64,000 nt of DNA. Origin: RPQJ01 sp963754535 (GTDB taxonomy: Bacteria > Pseudomonadota > Gammaproteobacteria > Steroidobacterales > Steroidobacteraceae). Positions within the stretch are counted from its first letter, which is position 1, and each line of letters starts with the position of its first letter. The stretch is from positions 1 through 64,000 of the forward strand of contig CAVWGG010000037.1 of assembly GCA_963754535.1 (NCBI GenBank). The letters run 5' to 3'. Under the pieces are notes generated by a model. The model saw nothing but the letters and a program-made list of their open reading frames with translations, had not been told where the DNA came from and ran no database searches. Positions 52,721 through 62,469 of this stretch are shown here, in pieces. The position numbers were made by a program, and so were the translations under genes.

Positions 52721-53795
52721 TCAGGGCACGAGTACGATCTTGCCTGTCTGCGCCTTGCCTAGGAAGTCGGATTGCGCCACCGCGATGTCCGCGAGCGGAT
52801 AGACCGCGCGAACCACCGGCTGCAGCGCACCGGTCTGGATCAGGTCCACGAGGCGAGCGAACACGGCCGGTGTCGTCACCGTGCAACCCAGCAGGCGCAG
52901 GTCCTTGAGATAGAGCGTGCGCAGGTCGAGCTGCACGACGGGTCCGGCGATCGCTCCGGCGACGGCGTACCGCCCGCCTCGCTTCAGCACGTCCAGCAGG
53001 CCGGCGAATGCGGCGCCACCGACCACGTCGACGACGACGTCCATCGAATCGCGGCCGAGCGCATGGACCGGATTCGCGTCGCGCTCGACGACCTGCTGCG
53101 CACCAAGTGCGATGACGTCCCGTGCCTTGTCGCGCGTCGTCACGCCGAAGACGCGTGCACCGCGCAGCCGGGCCAGCTGCACGACTGCGGAGCCGACGCC
53201 GCCCGAGGCTCCCGTGACGAGCACGCTCTCGCCCGGCCCGACGTTCGCGCGGGTGAGCAGGTTCTCTGCCGTGCCGTAGGCGCACGGGAACGAGGCCAGC
53301 TCGACGTCCGTCAATGCGCTCTCGATCCGCGACGCGTTGCTCGCTGGCACGGTGGCGAACCCGGCGAAACCGCCGTCACGCTCGAGGCCGACATAGCCGA
53401 CGTTCTCCAGTGACCCATCGGCTGGACGCAGCACCGGATCGACGAGCACGCGTTCCCCGATTCTTTCCCGTGCCACGCCTGCGCCCACCGCAACGATCCG
53501 ACCGCACACGTCGGTGCCCTGGATGCGCGGGAAGACGAACGGGTTGCCGGCCCAACCTCCATCGGTCGCATCGCTGGCTGTCTCCACCACGGCGTCGGCG
53601 GTCGCCGTCGCAACGGATTTTCGAGTACCAGCCAATCCGCGTGTTGATGTCGGTGTTGTTGACGGCTGCAGCGCCGACCTTCACCAGCACCTCGCCCGCT
53701 GCGGGCGCTGGCACAGCGACATCGTCGCGGTACTCGAGTTGCTCCAGGCCACCGTGACCCTTGAGCAGGACCGCTTTCATCGTGCGCGGAATCAT
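52721..53795 (-). pseudogene. zinc-binding/quinone-type alcohol dehydrogenase, frameshifted
   Basis: The first frame (ATG at 53795 overlapping the CobT stop; alternative ATG at 53780) gives MKAVLLKGHGGLEQLEYRDD and VGAAAVNNTDINTRIGWYSK. The frame then breaks; the second continues SVATATADAVVETASDATDG and includes GTDVCGRIVAVGAGV and VLVTGASGGVGSAVVQLARL, the NADPH site. The minus strand has AAAA (plus 53618-53621) where AAA gives YSKSVATATA. Repaired length about 357 residues. It is an MDR-superfamily reductase without an obvious structural zinc Cys cluster, so the quinone-oxidoreductase branch is likely. Confidence 0.8.
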
Positions 53796-55691
53796 GGGGT
53801 GGACCTGTCGCGACAAGGGGTCATGCCGTCTTCCTCGCCCGGGCCTTCGGCTTCATGCCCGGTGCAGATGAAAAGATCGGCGAGTTGCTCGATCATCGCG
53901 TTGCCGAGTTGCTCGACGTCCGCGATCGCGACCGCCCGCTGGTAGAAGTCCGTCACGTCGTGGCCGATGCCGATCGCAACCAGTTCCACGGGCGAGCGGG
54001 TCTCGATCCACTTCACGACATTGCGCAGGTGCTGCTCCAGGTACCCGCCTGGATTCGCCGAGAGCGTCGCCTCGCACAGCGGCACGCCATCCGAAATCGC
54101 CATCAGGATCCGGCGCTGCTCATTGCGGCGCAGGAGCCGCTCGTGCGCCCAGAGCAGGGCCTCGCCATCGACGTTGTCCTTGAGCAGGTCTTCCTTGAGC
54201 ATCACGCCGAGGTGCCGGCGGGCGCGGCGATACGGCACGTCCGCGGGCTTGTAGACGATGTAGCGCAGGTCCGTGAGGCGACCCGGGCCTGCAGGACGGC
54301 CCGCCTTGAGCCAATCCTCGCGCGATTGCCCGCCGCTCCACCGCTGCGTGGTGAAGCCGAGAATCTCGACCTTGACGCCGCAGCGCTCGAGCGTTCGCGC
54401 GAGGACGTCCGCACAGAGCGCCGCCACCATGATGGGCCGGCCGCGCATCGAGCCCGAGTTGTCGAGCAGGACCGTGACGACCGTGTCCTTGAAATCGGTG
54501 TCTGACTCCTCGCGAAACGCGAGGGGAGCCAGCGGGTCGGTGACGACGCGAGCGAGGCGGGCCGGGTCGAGCGCACCCTCCTCCAGGTCGAACTGCCAGC
54601 GCCGCGTCTGCCTGGCGAGCAGCAACCGTTCGAGCTTGATGGCGAGCCGTGCGACGGCTGGCGCCAATGCGCGCGACTCGCGGTCGAGGTTGCCGCGCAA
54701 CTGGCCGACTTCGTCGTCCGTGCACAACTCCGTCGCACCCACGATCTCGTCGTGCGCGGTGGTGAAGACGCTGTAATGCCGGTTCGGATGATCGGAGTCG
54801 TCGTACATCGGCTCGCGCTGCATGCGCTCGCCCGAGGGCTCGGCTTCCGGTTTGCGCCCGGACTCGTCCTTCGCGTCGAGTCGCGAACCGACGACTTCGC
54901 CCGCATTGAGCTCCGGCGCGTCCTGGTCCATGGCGCCGGCCTGCTGCTTGACCGCCCCAAGCGGGTCGGCGGCGGCTTCGTCACCGGGCACGACGGCCTC
55001 GATCGTCTTGACCGCCGACTTGCGCCGTTCCGCGGCCGCACCGAGTTCGTGGCCCAGGTCGAGGTCTTCGACGAGGTCGTGGACTGCAAATGCGTAGCGC
55101 TGCTGGTCGCCGACGCTGGCCGCGAGCGACTCGAGGCCCTCCTCGGCGCGCTTACGCAGGTCGTCCCGCCAGCGCAACATCAGTTCGGCTGCCGCGGGCG
55201 GCGGCGGCAGGCCCGTCAGCTTCTCGCGGACCAGCAGCGCCAGCGCCTGCGCCATCGGCGCAGGACGCGGGCCAAACGGAGTTGCCCCTGTCTTGCGCGT
55301 CAACTGCTCGACGAGCGCCGCCGTGAGGTTCTGCGCCACACCGGCAAGGACGTTGCTGCCCAGTGACTGGCAGCGCATGTCCTCGACGGCGTCGAAGATT
55401 TCCCGCGCGCGGTGTCCGGTGGGCCGGAAGCGGGCATGCAGCACCGGGTCGTGATACGCGCTGCGCAGCGCCAGGTGGTCGGCATGGCCGCGTACACGGG
55501 CCGCATCGGCTGCGGAAAGCGGCCACTTCACCGGCGGCAGGCGCACCGAGTTCGACGACTGGCCGGGCAGGCTCGGGCCGAACGTCACGTCGAGTTCCTT
55601 TGGCACCCGCCAGGGCACGCGTGGTCTGCACGAGCGCACGCTCGCCGCGTTCTGCGGGAGCCAGCGGCGCCTGGTGCGGCCGGTTGCTCAA
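53792..55691 (-). pseudogene. cobT: CobT-like VWA-domain protein (cobaltochelatase subunit homologue), frameshifted at N-terminus
   Basis: The long frame covers most of the protein: ELDVTFGPSLPGQSSNSVRL, RWDDL-like helical middle, an acidic Asp/Glu-rich section, and a C-terminal VWA domain with the MIDAS motif LLDNSGSMRGRPIMVAALCA and ISDGVPLCEATLSAN. Its natural N-terminus lies in another frame: a TTG at 55691 overlapping the CobS stop starts SNRPHQAPLAPAERGERALV and runs to RALAGAK. Joining needs one A removed at plus 55599-55601. With CobS, CobT forms the AAA+/VWA motor that drives cobalt insertion by CobN in aerobic B12 synthesis. CobN is absent here. Confidence 0.85.
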
Positions 55692-56672
55692 ACGACCTTC
55701 ACGCGGGTGATCGCCTCCGGCAATTCGGCGGCGAAGGCACGCTGGTAGAACTCGGCGACGGTCGGCCGTTCGAGTTCGTCGCACTTGTTGAGGAACGTCA
55801 CGCGGAACGCGACCCCGATGTCGCCGAAGATCTGTGCGTTCTCGGCCCAGGCGATGACCGTGCGCGGACTCATCACGGTAGAGATGTCGCCGTTCATGAA
55901 GCCATTGCGCGTCATGTCGGCCACGCGGACCATGGCCATGATCGTGCGCCGTCCTTCGGTCGTGTCGTACGCGGGTGCCTTGGCCAGTACGATCGCCGCT
56001 TCGGCGTCGTGATCGAGGTAATTGAGCGTGGTGACGATCGACCAGCGGTCCATCTGGCCCTGGTTGATCTGCTGCGTGCCATGGTACAGGCCGCTGGTGT
56101 CGCCCAGGCCGATGGTGTTGCTGGTGGCAAAGAGCCGGAAGAACGGGTGCGGGCTGATGATGCGGTTCTGGTCGAGCAGCGTCAGCTTGCCGCTCGCTTC
56201 GAGCACGCGCTGGATCACGAACATCACGTCCGGACGACCGGCGTCGTATTCGTCGAAGACGAGCGCGATCGGGCGCTGCAGCGCCCAGGGCAGCAGGCCT
56301 TCGCGGAACTCGGTGATCTGCCGGCCGTCCTTCACGACGATGGCGTCGCGGCCCACGAGGTCGATCCGGCTCACGTGACCATCGAGGTTGATGCGGATCA
56401 GCGGCCAGTTCAGGCGCGCGGCTACCTGCTCGACGTGGGTCGACTTACCCGTGCCGTGGTAGCCCTGCACCATGACGCGCCGGTTGTGGCGGAAACCCGC
56501 GAGAATCGCGAGCGTGGTGTCCGGATCGAAGCGGTAGCTGTCGTCGCGGTCCGGCACGTATTCGCTGTGCTGCGAAAACGCGGGGACCAGCATGTCGCTG
56601 TTCGACGCCGAAGTCGCGCGCCGGGATTTCGATGTCCGGCCGCAGGGCAATGAGATCGTCGGAAGCCGTCAT
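55688..56672 (-). pseudogene. cobS: CobS-like AAA+ ATPase (cobaltochelatase subunit homologue), frameshifted near N-terminus
   Basis: From the ATG at 56672 the first frame gives MTASDDLIALRPDIEIPARD-FGV; the second continues SDMLVPAFSQHSEYVPDRDD. One extra A (plus 56601-56602) breaks the expected FGVDSDMLVP. The ATPase core is intact: Walker A GYHGTGKSTH, Walker B ALVFDEYDAGRPDVMF, and YHGTQQINQGQMDRWSIVTT, all nearly identical to CobS. The TGA overlaps the cobT TTG. About 327 residues after repair. It lies two bases... directly behind the aldehyde dehydrogenase start-to-stop order: cobS begins one base after that gene's end on the opposite reading side, all on the minus strand. Confidence 0.85.
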
Positions 56673-56673
56673 G

Positions 56674-58173
56674 TCAAGACCCCAGGTGGATCCACGCAGC
56701 CTTGACCTGCGTGTAGCTCAGCAGTCCCTCGAGGCACTTGTCGCCGCCCTGGCCGGATTGCTTGTAGCCGAGGAACGGCATGGTGGCGTCGCCATGGTCC
56801 CAGCAGTTGACGTACAGCGTGCCGGCCTCGAGCTCGCGGACGGCGTGATGCGCCGAGCGCAGGTCGCGCGTCCACACCGATGCCTGCAGCCCGTAGACCG
56901 TGTCGTTGGCGATGCGCAGTGCATCCTGCAGGCCGTCGACTTCGATCAGCGCGGCGACTGGCCCAAAGATCTCTTCCTGCGCGATCGTCATGCCGTTGTC
57001 GACCTGGGTGAACAACGCCGGGTTGACGTAAAAGCCCGGGCGGTCCGGCACGTCGCCGCCAAACTCGAGTTTCGCGCCCTCTTCGCGGCCTTTGGCGATG
57101 TAGCCCAGCACCCGTTCGTGCTGTTTCTTCGTCACCAGCGGTCCCATGTTCGTCTCGGGATCGAGCGGGTCACCAGCGACGTACGCCTTCTGACCGCGCT
57201 CGATGAAGCGCGCCGTGAATTCCGCGGCGATGCGCTTGTCGACGAGCAGGCGCGAACCCGCGCTGCAGACTTCGCCCATCACGCCGAAGATGCCGTTGAT
57301 GGCGTAGGTGACCGCCCGGTCCATGTCCTCGAGGTCGGCGAGGAAGATCTGCGGCGACTTGCCGCCGCATTCGAGGCTCACGCGCTTCATGTTCGACTGG
57401 CCGGCGTACACGAGCATCTTCTTGCCGGTGACCGTCGAACCCGTGAACGAGATCTTGGCTACGTCATTGTGCAGCGCGAGCGGCGCGCCGGCGTCGGCAC
57501 CGAGTCCGCTGACGACGTTGAGCACGCCAGCAGGTGCACCGGCCTCGACGAACAGTTCAGCCAGCAGCAGGGCCGACAGCGGCGCCTGCTCGGCGGCCTT
57601 CAACACCACGCAGTTGCCGGCGGCGAGCGCGGGTGCGATTTTCCAGGCGATCTGCATCAGCGGGTAGTTCCACGGCGTGATGCAGCCGACCACGCCGAGC
57701 GGTTCGCGCAGCGTGTAGTGAAAGGCGTCGGCCGGTGTCGCCGTGACTTTGCTCTCGACCTTGTCGGAGAGTTCGGCGAAGTAGCGGAACGTCAGCGCGG
57801 ACTGCGGCACGTCCACGGCCACCATGTCCCGCACGGGCTTGCCCATGCACAGCGAGTCGAGCAGCGTGAAGCGCGCGGTGTGCTTCTCGATCAATGCCGC
57901 GAGCCGGTTGAGGACGTCGAGGCGATCGCGGGGAGCCATCCGACGCCACGCACCCGCCCGGAGCGCGCAGTGCCACTCGCGACCGCGGCGTCGACGTCGG
58001 TCGGCGTCGCCCGCGGCCACTTCGCACAACGGTTCGGCCGTCGCCGGATTGACCACGGTGAAGCGGCGCCGGCCGGGCCGGCAACGTGGTCGCCCGTGAA
58101 TGAAGTGGCCGGTCGAATAGCGCAGCTCGGAGGCCAGGCGGTGCCACTCGGCGCGGCTTTGCGGAACGGACAT
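56674..58173 (-). CDS. aldehyde dehydrogenase, betaine-aldehyde dehydrogenase-like
   Basis: 499 residues from the ATG at 58173, with GAGG eight bases upstream. VVGCITPWNYPLMQIAWKIA is the NAD-binding start, SLECGGKSPQIFLADLEDMD holds the general-base Glu, and GIFGVMGEVCSAGSRLLVDK holds the catalytic Cys. The end, NCWDHGDATMPFLGYKQSGQ, is typical of the betaine/aminoaldehyde group. A short Arg-rich stretch (GDADRRRRRGREWHC, about 57965-58010) looks like the expected TDVDAAVAS text read out of frame between two compensating indels. It probably converts betaine aldehyde or a related amino-aldehyde to the acid. CobS follows one base downstream. Confidence 0.88.
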   Translation of the reverse strand: MSVPQSRAEWHRLASELRYSTGHFIHGRPRCRPGRRRFTVVNPATAEPLCEVAAGDADRRRRRGREWHCALRAGAWRRMAPRDRLDVLNRLAALIEKHTARFTLLDSLCMGKPVRDMVAVDVPQSALTFRYFAELSDKVESKVTATPADAFHYTLREPLGVVGCITPWNYPLMQIAWKIAPALAAGNCVVLKAAEQAPLSALLLAELFVEAGAPAGVLNVVSGLGADAGAPLALHNDVAKISFTGSTVTGKKMLVYAGQSNMKRVSLECGGKSPQIFLADLEDMDRAVTYAINGIFGVMGEVCSAGSRLLVDKRIAAEFTARFIERGQKAYVAGDPLDPETNMGPLVTKKQHERVLGYIAKGREEGAKLEFGGDVPDRPGFYVNPALFTQVDNGMTIAQEEIFGPVAALIEVDGLQDALRIANDTVYGLQASVWTRDLRSAHHAVRELEAGTLYVNCWDHGDATMPFLGYKQSGQGGDKCLEGLLSYTQVKAAWIHLGS

Positions 58174-58244
58174 TGGAAACCTCGGCAAATCGGGGGTCGC
58201 GGAACGTGGCGACCGGCGCGCAAGTTTAACGATTTCGGTGTCCT

Positions 58245-58258
58245 CGCGACCGGTCGCG
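58245..58258. promoter_or_regulatory. 14-bp palindrome in the divergent ALDH/MttB intergenic region
   Basis: CGCGACCGGTCGCG is a perfect palindrome in the 217-base gap between the divergent aldehyde dehydrogenase and MttB-like genes; a partial copy (GGCGACCGGCGCG) lies about 35 bases to the left. Position and symmetry suggest an operator. No convincing promoter pair was found beside it; an A/T-rich GTAGATAAAACTTTA lies at 58295-58309. Confidence 0.4.
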
Positions 58259-58390
58259 TGGACTGGTTTCGCCGCGACTGCTTTTCCCGGTCGGTAGATA
58301 AAACTTTAGGCGGCTGGCCGCGCTTTTGTGCGAGTCTTGCGGGCGCCCGGACAGGTTCCCTGCCCGGCGCCGAAACCTACGGAGTGGCAC

Positions 58391-59986
58391 GTGACTGATA
58401 CCCCGACCCCGGCTCGCCGGCCGTCCGGGCGCGACGCCCGCAGGGCGCAGCGCGCGGGCCCCCTGCCCGACCACCTCCGCCCCGTGAAGCCCGGCATGGA
58501 ATCCGGGCGCTACCAGCCGCTGTCGCCGGATGACGTCCAGAAGATCCACCGGACGGCCCTGCGCCTGCTCTCCGAGGTCGGCCTGGCCGACGCGCCCGAA
58601 AGCGGCGTCGAGTACCTGACCCGCGCTGGCTGCACGCTGAACGACAACGGTCGGCTGCTGTTCCCCGCCTCGCTGGTCGAAGACACGCTGGCCAAAGCCG
58701 CCCGGCACTTCGTGCTGCATGCGCAGGATCCTCGTTACGACCTCGAGCCCTGGGGCAAGCGCAGCTATTTCGGCACGGCCGGCGCAGCCGTCAACATGGT
58801 GGATCCGCGCACCGGTTACCGCGAATCGACGATCAAGGACCTGTTCGACATCGGTCGCATCGTCGACGTGATGGAGCATATCCATTTCTTCCAGCGCGCC
58901 GTCGTGCCGCGCGACATCCCGGATCCGTTCGAGATGGACTTCAACACCTGCTACGCCGCCGTCTCGTCGACGACGAAGCACGTGGGCAGCAGTTGGGTGC
59001 AGCCGGAACACGTCGAGGCCTCGCTCGAGATGCTGCACCTGATCGCGGGCGGCGAGAAGCAGTGGCGCGAGCGTCCGTTCGTCAGCCAGTCGAACTGTTT
59101 CGTCGTGCCGCCGATGAAGTTCGCGACCGACGCCTGCAAGTGCCTCGAAGTGGCGGTCCGTGGCGGCATGCCGGTGCTGCTGCTTTCGGCCGGCCAGGCC
59201 GGCGCCACGGCACCCGCGGCTCTCGCCGGTGCGCTCGCCCAGGAAGTGGCGGAAGTCCTCGCGGGTCTCGTCTACGTGAACGCGATCAAGCCGGGCCACC
59301 CGGCAATCTTCGGTACCTGGTGCTTCGTCTCCGACCTGCGCACCGGCGCGATGTCCGGCGGCAGCCCCGAGCAGGCATTGCTCTCCGCCGCGGCCGGCCA
59401 GATGGCGCACTTCTACGACCTGACGGGCGGCACCGCTTCCGGCATGACCGACTCGAAGCTGCCCGACGGCCAGGCGGGCGCCGAGAAAGCGCTCAATCAC
59501 GCGCTGGTCGGCAACGCGGGCGCGAACATGATCTACGAGTCGGCCGGCATGCACGCGAGCCTGCTCGGCTTCTCGCTCGAAAGCCTGGTGATCGACAACG
59601 ACATCATCGGCGCCACGCAGCGCACGATCAAAGGCATCGAAGTCAGCGACGAGCGCCTGTCCTTCGAGACGATCAAGGACGTCTGCCTCAACGGGCCGGG
59701 CCATTTCCTCGGCAGCGACCAGACGTTGCAGCTGATGCAGACCGAGTACCTCTATCCGGGCGTCGGCGATCGCAAGAGTCCCAACGAGTGGAACGAACAG
59801 GGTGGGCTCGACGTCGCGCAGCGCGCGATGGCGAAGGTCGAGGAAATCCTCGGCCACAACTTCCCGTCGCACGTCGCCGAAGCCGTCGATGCCGAAATCC
59901 GCCGTCGCTTCCCAGTGAAGCTCGACCGGGCGCACATGCTGCCGCCGGCCGATTCGGCGGCCGCGCGGCGAGTCGGTTCACGCTGA
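58391..59986 (+). CDS. MttB-superfamily (trimethylamine/glycine-betaine) methyltransferase, non-pyrrolysine
   Basis: 531 residues from a GTG at 58391 with GGAG upstream. LSPDDVQKIHRTALRLLSEV, LTRAGCTLNDNGRLLFPASL and TGGTASGMTDSKLPDGQAGA are clear MttB-family text, as is NMIYESAGMHASLLGFSLES. The frame has no internal TAG, so no pyrrolysine; it belongs with the MtgB-like members that act on glycine betaine or other quaternary amines. Those enzymes move a methyl group to a corrinoid protein; none is visible here. Next to two DMGDH-like genes 16 bases downstream, it probably removes the first methyl of betaine or a similar amine. Confidence 0.88.
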   Translation: MTDTPTPARRPSGRDARRAQRAGPLPDHLRPVKPGMESGRYQPLSPDDVQKIHRTALRLLSEVGLADAPESGVEYLTRAGCTLNDNGRLLFPASLVEDTLAKAARHFVLHAQDPRYDLEPWGKRSYFGTAGAAVNMVDPRTGYRESTIKDLFDIGRIVDVMEHIHFFQRAVVPRDIPDPFEMDFNTCYAAVSSTTKHVGSSWVQPEHVEASLEMLHLIAGGEKQWRERPFVSQSNCFVVPPMKFATDACKCLEVAVRGGMPVLLLSAGQAGATAPAALAGALAQEVAEVLAGLVYVNAIKPGHPAIFGTWCFVSDLRTGAMSGGSPEQALLSAAAGQMAHFYDLTGGTASGMTDSKLPDGQAGAEKALNHALVGNAGANMIYESAGMHASLLGFSLESLVIDNDIIGATQRTIKGIEVSDERLSFETIKDVCLNGPGHFLGSDQTLQLMQTEYLYPGVGDRKSPNEWNEQGGLDVAQRAMAKVEEILGHNFPSHVAEAVDAEIRRRFPVKLDRAHMLPPADSAAARRVGSR

Positions 59987-60002
59987 TCGAGGACTGAGAC
60001 CG

Positions 60003-62462
60003 ATGGCACTTCCGGGACACGCCAACGTCGTCATCGTCGGGGGCGGCATCGCAGGGTGCTCGATCGCCTATCACCTGACGCGCATCGGCATCACCGACGT
60101 GGTGCTGCTCGAACGCAAGCAACTCACCTGCGGCACCACCTGGCACGCCGCCGGGCTGGTGGGCCAGCTGCGCGCGACGCGCAACCTCACCGAGCTCGCC
60201 AAGTACACGGCGGACCTGTACCACTCGCTCGAGGCCGAGACCGGCCAGGCGACCGGCTTCAAGCAGAACGGTTCGATCAGTGTGGCCAAGACGGCCGCAC
60301 GTCTCGAAGAGCTGAAGCGCGGCGCTTCGATGGGCAAGACGTTCGGCCTGCGCATCGACGAACTCACGCCGGGCGAGATCAAGGAACGCTGGCCGCTGCT
60401 CGAAGTCGGCGACGTGGTCGGCGGCATCTTCCTGCCGCAGGACGGCCAGACCAATCCGATCGACACGACGCAGGCGCTGGCCAAGGGCGCCAAGCAGCGT
60501 GGCGCGAAGATCTTCGAGAACACGAAGGTCGAGCGTATCCGTGTCGAGAAGGGTCGCGCCGTCGGGGTCGAGACCGAATCCGGCTACATCGCAGCGGACA
60601 CCGTGGTGCTCTGCGCCGGCATGTGGTCGCACCGCATGGCGGCCGACATCGGCGTGGCCCTGCCCCTGCACGCCGCCGAGCATTTCTACATCGTCACCGA
60701 ACCCATCGACGGCCTGCCCGGCAACCTCCCGGTCCTGCGCGTGCAGGACGAATGCGCGTACTACAAGGAAGACGCGGGCAAGCTGCTCATGGGTTGCTTC
60801 GAGCCGGTGGCGAAGCCGTGGGGCATGCAGGGCATTCCCGAGAGCTTCTGCTTCGACTCCCTGCCCGAGGACTACGATCACTTCGAGCCCATCCTCGAAG
60901 CCGCGGTGCGACGCGTACCGGCACTGGGCTCCGCGGGCATTGCGCTGTTCTTCAACGGTCCCGAGAGCTTCACGCCGGACGACCGCTATCACATCGGCGA
61001 GGCGCCCGAAGTTCGCGACCTCTTCGTCGCCACCGGGTTCAATTCCGTCGGCATCGCCGCCAGTGGCGGCGTGGGCAAGGTCGTCGCCGACTGGATTCGC
61101 GACCGCCGTCCGCCAATGGACCTCGCGGACGTGGACGTGCGGCGCGTGGTGCCGTTCCAGGCCAACAAGCGCTACCTGCACGATCGCACGACCGAAACGC
61201 TCGGCCTGCTGTACGCGATGCACTGGCCCTACTACCAGTACGCCACTGCGCGTGGCGTGCGTCGCACGCCGTTGCACGATCGCCTGGTCGCCGCGGGCGC
61301 CTGCATGGGCGAGACCGCCGGCTGGGAGCGTCCCAACTGGTATTCGACGCCGGGCTCGACCCCGCACTACGAATACTCGTACGGCCGCCAGAACTGGTTC
61401 GATGCCTGCCGCGACGAGTGCGTCGCGGTGCGTGACGCCGTCGCGCTCTTCGACCAGACGTGTTTCGCCAAGTTCATCGTGCAGGGCCGCGACGCCTGTG
61501 CGGTGCTGAACCGCCTGTCGACGTCGAACGTCGACGTGCCGCCGGGACGCATCGTCTACACGCAGTGGCTCAACGACCGGGCCGGCATCGAAGCGGACCT
61601 GACGATCACTCGCCTCGCCGAGCGTGAGTACATGGTCGTCACCTCGGCGATCTGCCAGACGCGCGACCTGGCGTGGCTGCGGCGGGCGATCGAAGCGCAG
61701 CCCGATGCGCACTGCACGGTGACCGACGTGACGTCAGGCATTGCCATGCTGGGTGTCATGGGCCCGCGCAGCCGCGAGCTGCTGCAGACCGTCTCGGGCG
61801 CCGACCTCTCGAACGACGCCCATCCCTTCGGCCACTCGCGCGAGATCGAGATCGGGTACGCGCGCGTGCGCGCGAGCCGCATCACCTACGTCGGCGAACT
61901 CGGCTGGGAGTTGTACCTGCCGGCCGAGCACTGCCTCGATGTGTACGAGCAATTGCTGGCAGCCGGTGCGCCGCTCGGACTGACACACGCCGGCTACCAC
62001 GCGATGGGCGCCTGCCGCGTCGAGAAGGGCTACAAGCACTGGAGCCACGACATCGGCGACGAAGACACGCCGCTCGATGCCGGGCTCGGTTTCACGGTGG
62101 CCTGGGACAAGCCGGGCGGCTTCGTTGGCCGCGAAGCGCTGCTGGCGCAGAAAGCCGCCGGTCCGCTGCAGCGCCGCCTCGTGCAGGTGATGCTGGACGA
62201 CGCGTCGGATACGGCTCCCCTGCTCTACCACGAAGAACCGATCGTCCGTGACGGCGTGATCGTGGGCTCGATCCGCTCGGGCGCCTGGGGTCATCGACTC
62301 GGACGCTCCATCGGCATGGGTTACGTGAGCTGCGACGACGGCGTCGCGGCGGAATGGCTGGCGTCCGGACGCTGGGAAGTGGAAGTCGCCTGCCGCCGGC
62401 ATCCGTGCCGCGTGCAGCTGCAACCTTGGTATGACCCGCGCAACGAGCGCATCAGGAGTTGA
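60003..62462 (+). CDS. dimethylglycine/sarcosine dehydrogenase-like flavoprotein with GcvT folate domain
   Basis: 819 residues. NVVIVGGGIAGCSIAYHLTR is the FAD site; CGTTWHAAGLVGQLRAT carries His48, at the place of the covalent-FAD His of dimethylglycine dehydrogenase. ATGFNSVGIAASGGVGKVVA ends the DAO-type oxidase domain. From about residue 430 a GcvT (aminomethyltransferase) domain follows: CVAVRDAVALFDQTCFAKFI, YTQWLNDRAGIEADLTITRL, YVGELGWELYLPAEHCLDVY and the C-terminal barrel (GRSIGMGYVSCDD). It should oxidise an N-methyl group and pass it to tetrahydrofolate as methylene-THF. Followed seven bases later by a paralogue. Confidence 0.92.
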   Translation: MALPGHANVVIVGGGIAGCSIAYHLTRIGITDVVLLERKQLTCGTTWHAAGLVGQLRATRNLTELAKYTADLYHSLEAETGQATGFKQNGSISVAKTAARLEELKRGASMGKTFGLRIDELTPGEIKERWPLLEVGDVVGGIFLPQDGQTNPIDTTQALAKGAKQRGAKIFENTKVERIRVEKGRAVGVETESGYIAADTVVLCAGMWSHRMAADIGVALPLHAAEHFYIVTEPIDGLPGNLPVLRVQDECAYYKEDAGKLLMGCFEPVAKPWGMQGIPESFCFDSLPEDYDHFEPILEAAVRRVPALGSAGIALFFNGPESFTPDDRYHIGEAPEVRDLFVATGFNSVGIAASGGVGKVVADWIRDRRPPMDLADVDVRRVVPFQANKRYLHDRTTETLGLLYAMHWPYYQYATARGVRRTPLHDRLVAAGACMGETAGWERPNWYSTPGSTPHYEYSYGRQNWFDACRDECVAVRDAVALFDQTCFAKFIVQGRDACAVLNRLSTSNVDVPPGRIVYTQWLNDRAGIEADLTITRLAEREYMVVTSAICQTRDLAWLRRAIEAQPDAHCTVTDVTSGIAMLGVMGPRSRELLQTVSGADLSNDAHPFGHSREIEIGYARVRASRITYVGELGWELYLPAEHCLDVYEQLLAAGAPLGLTHAGYHAMGACRVEKGYKHWSHDIGDEDTPLDAGLGFTVAWDKPGGFVGREALLAQKAAGPLQRRLVQVMLDDASDTAPLLYHEEPIVRDGVIVGSIRSGAWGHRLGRSIGMGYVSCDDGVAAEWLASGRWEVEVACRRHPCRVQLQPWYDPRNERIRS

Positions 62463-62469
62463 GCGAAGC

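Noticed and set aside
58391..59986. Pyrrolysine codon in the MttB-like gene
   Set aside because: The frame is continuous with no internal TAG, so the protein is of the non-pyrrolysine kind.
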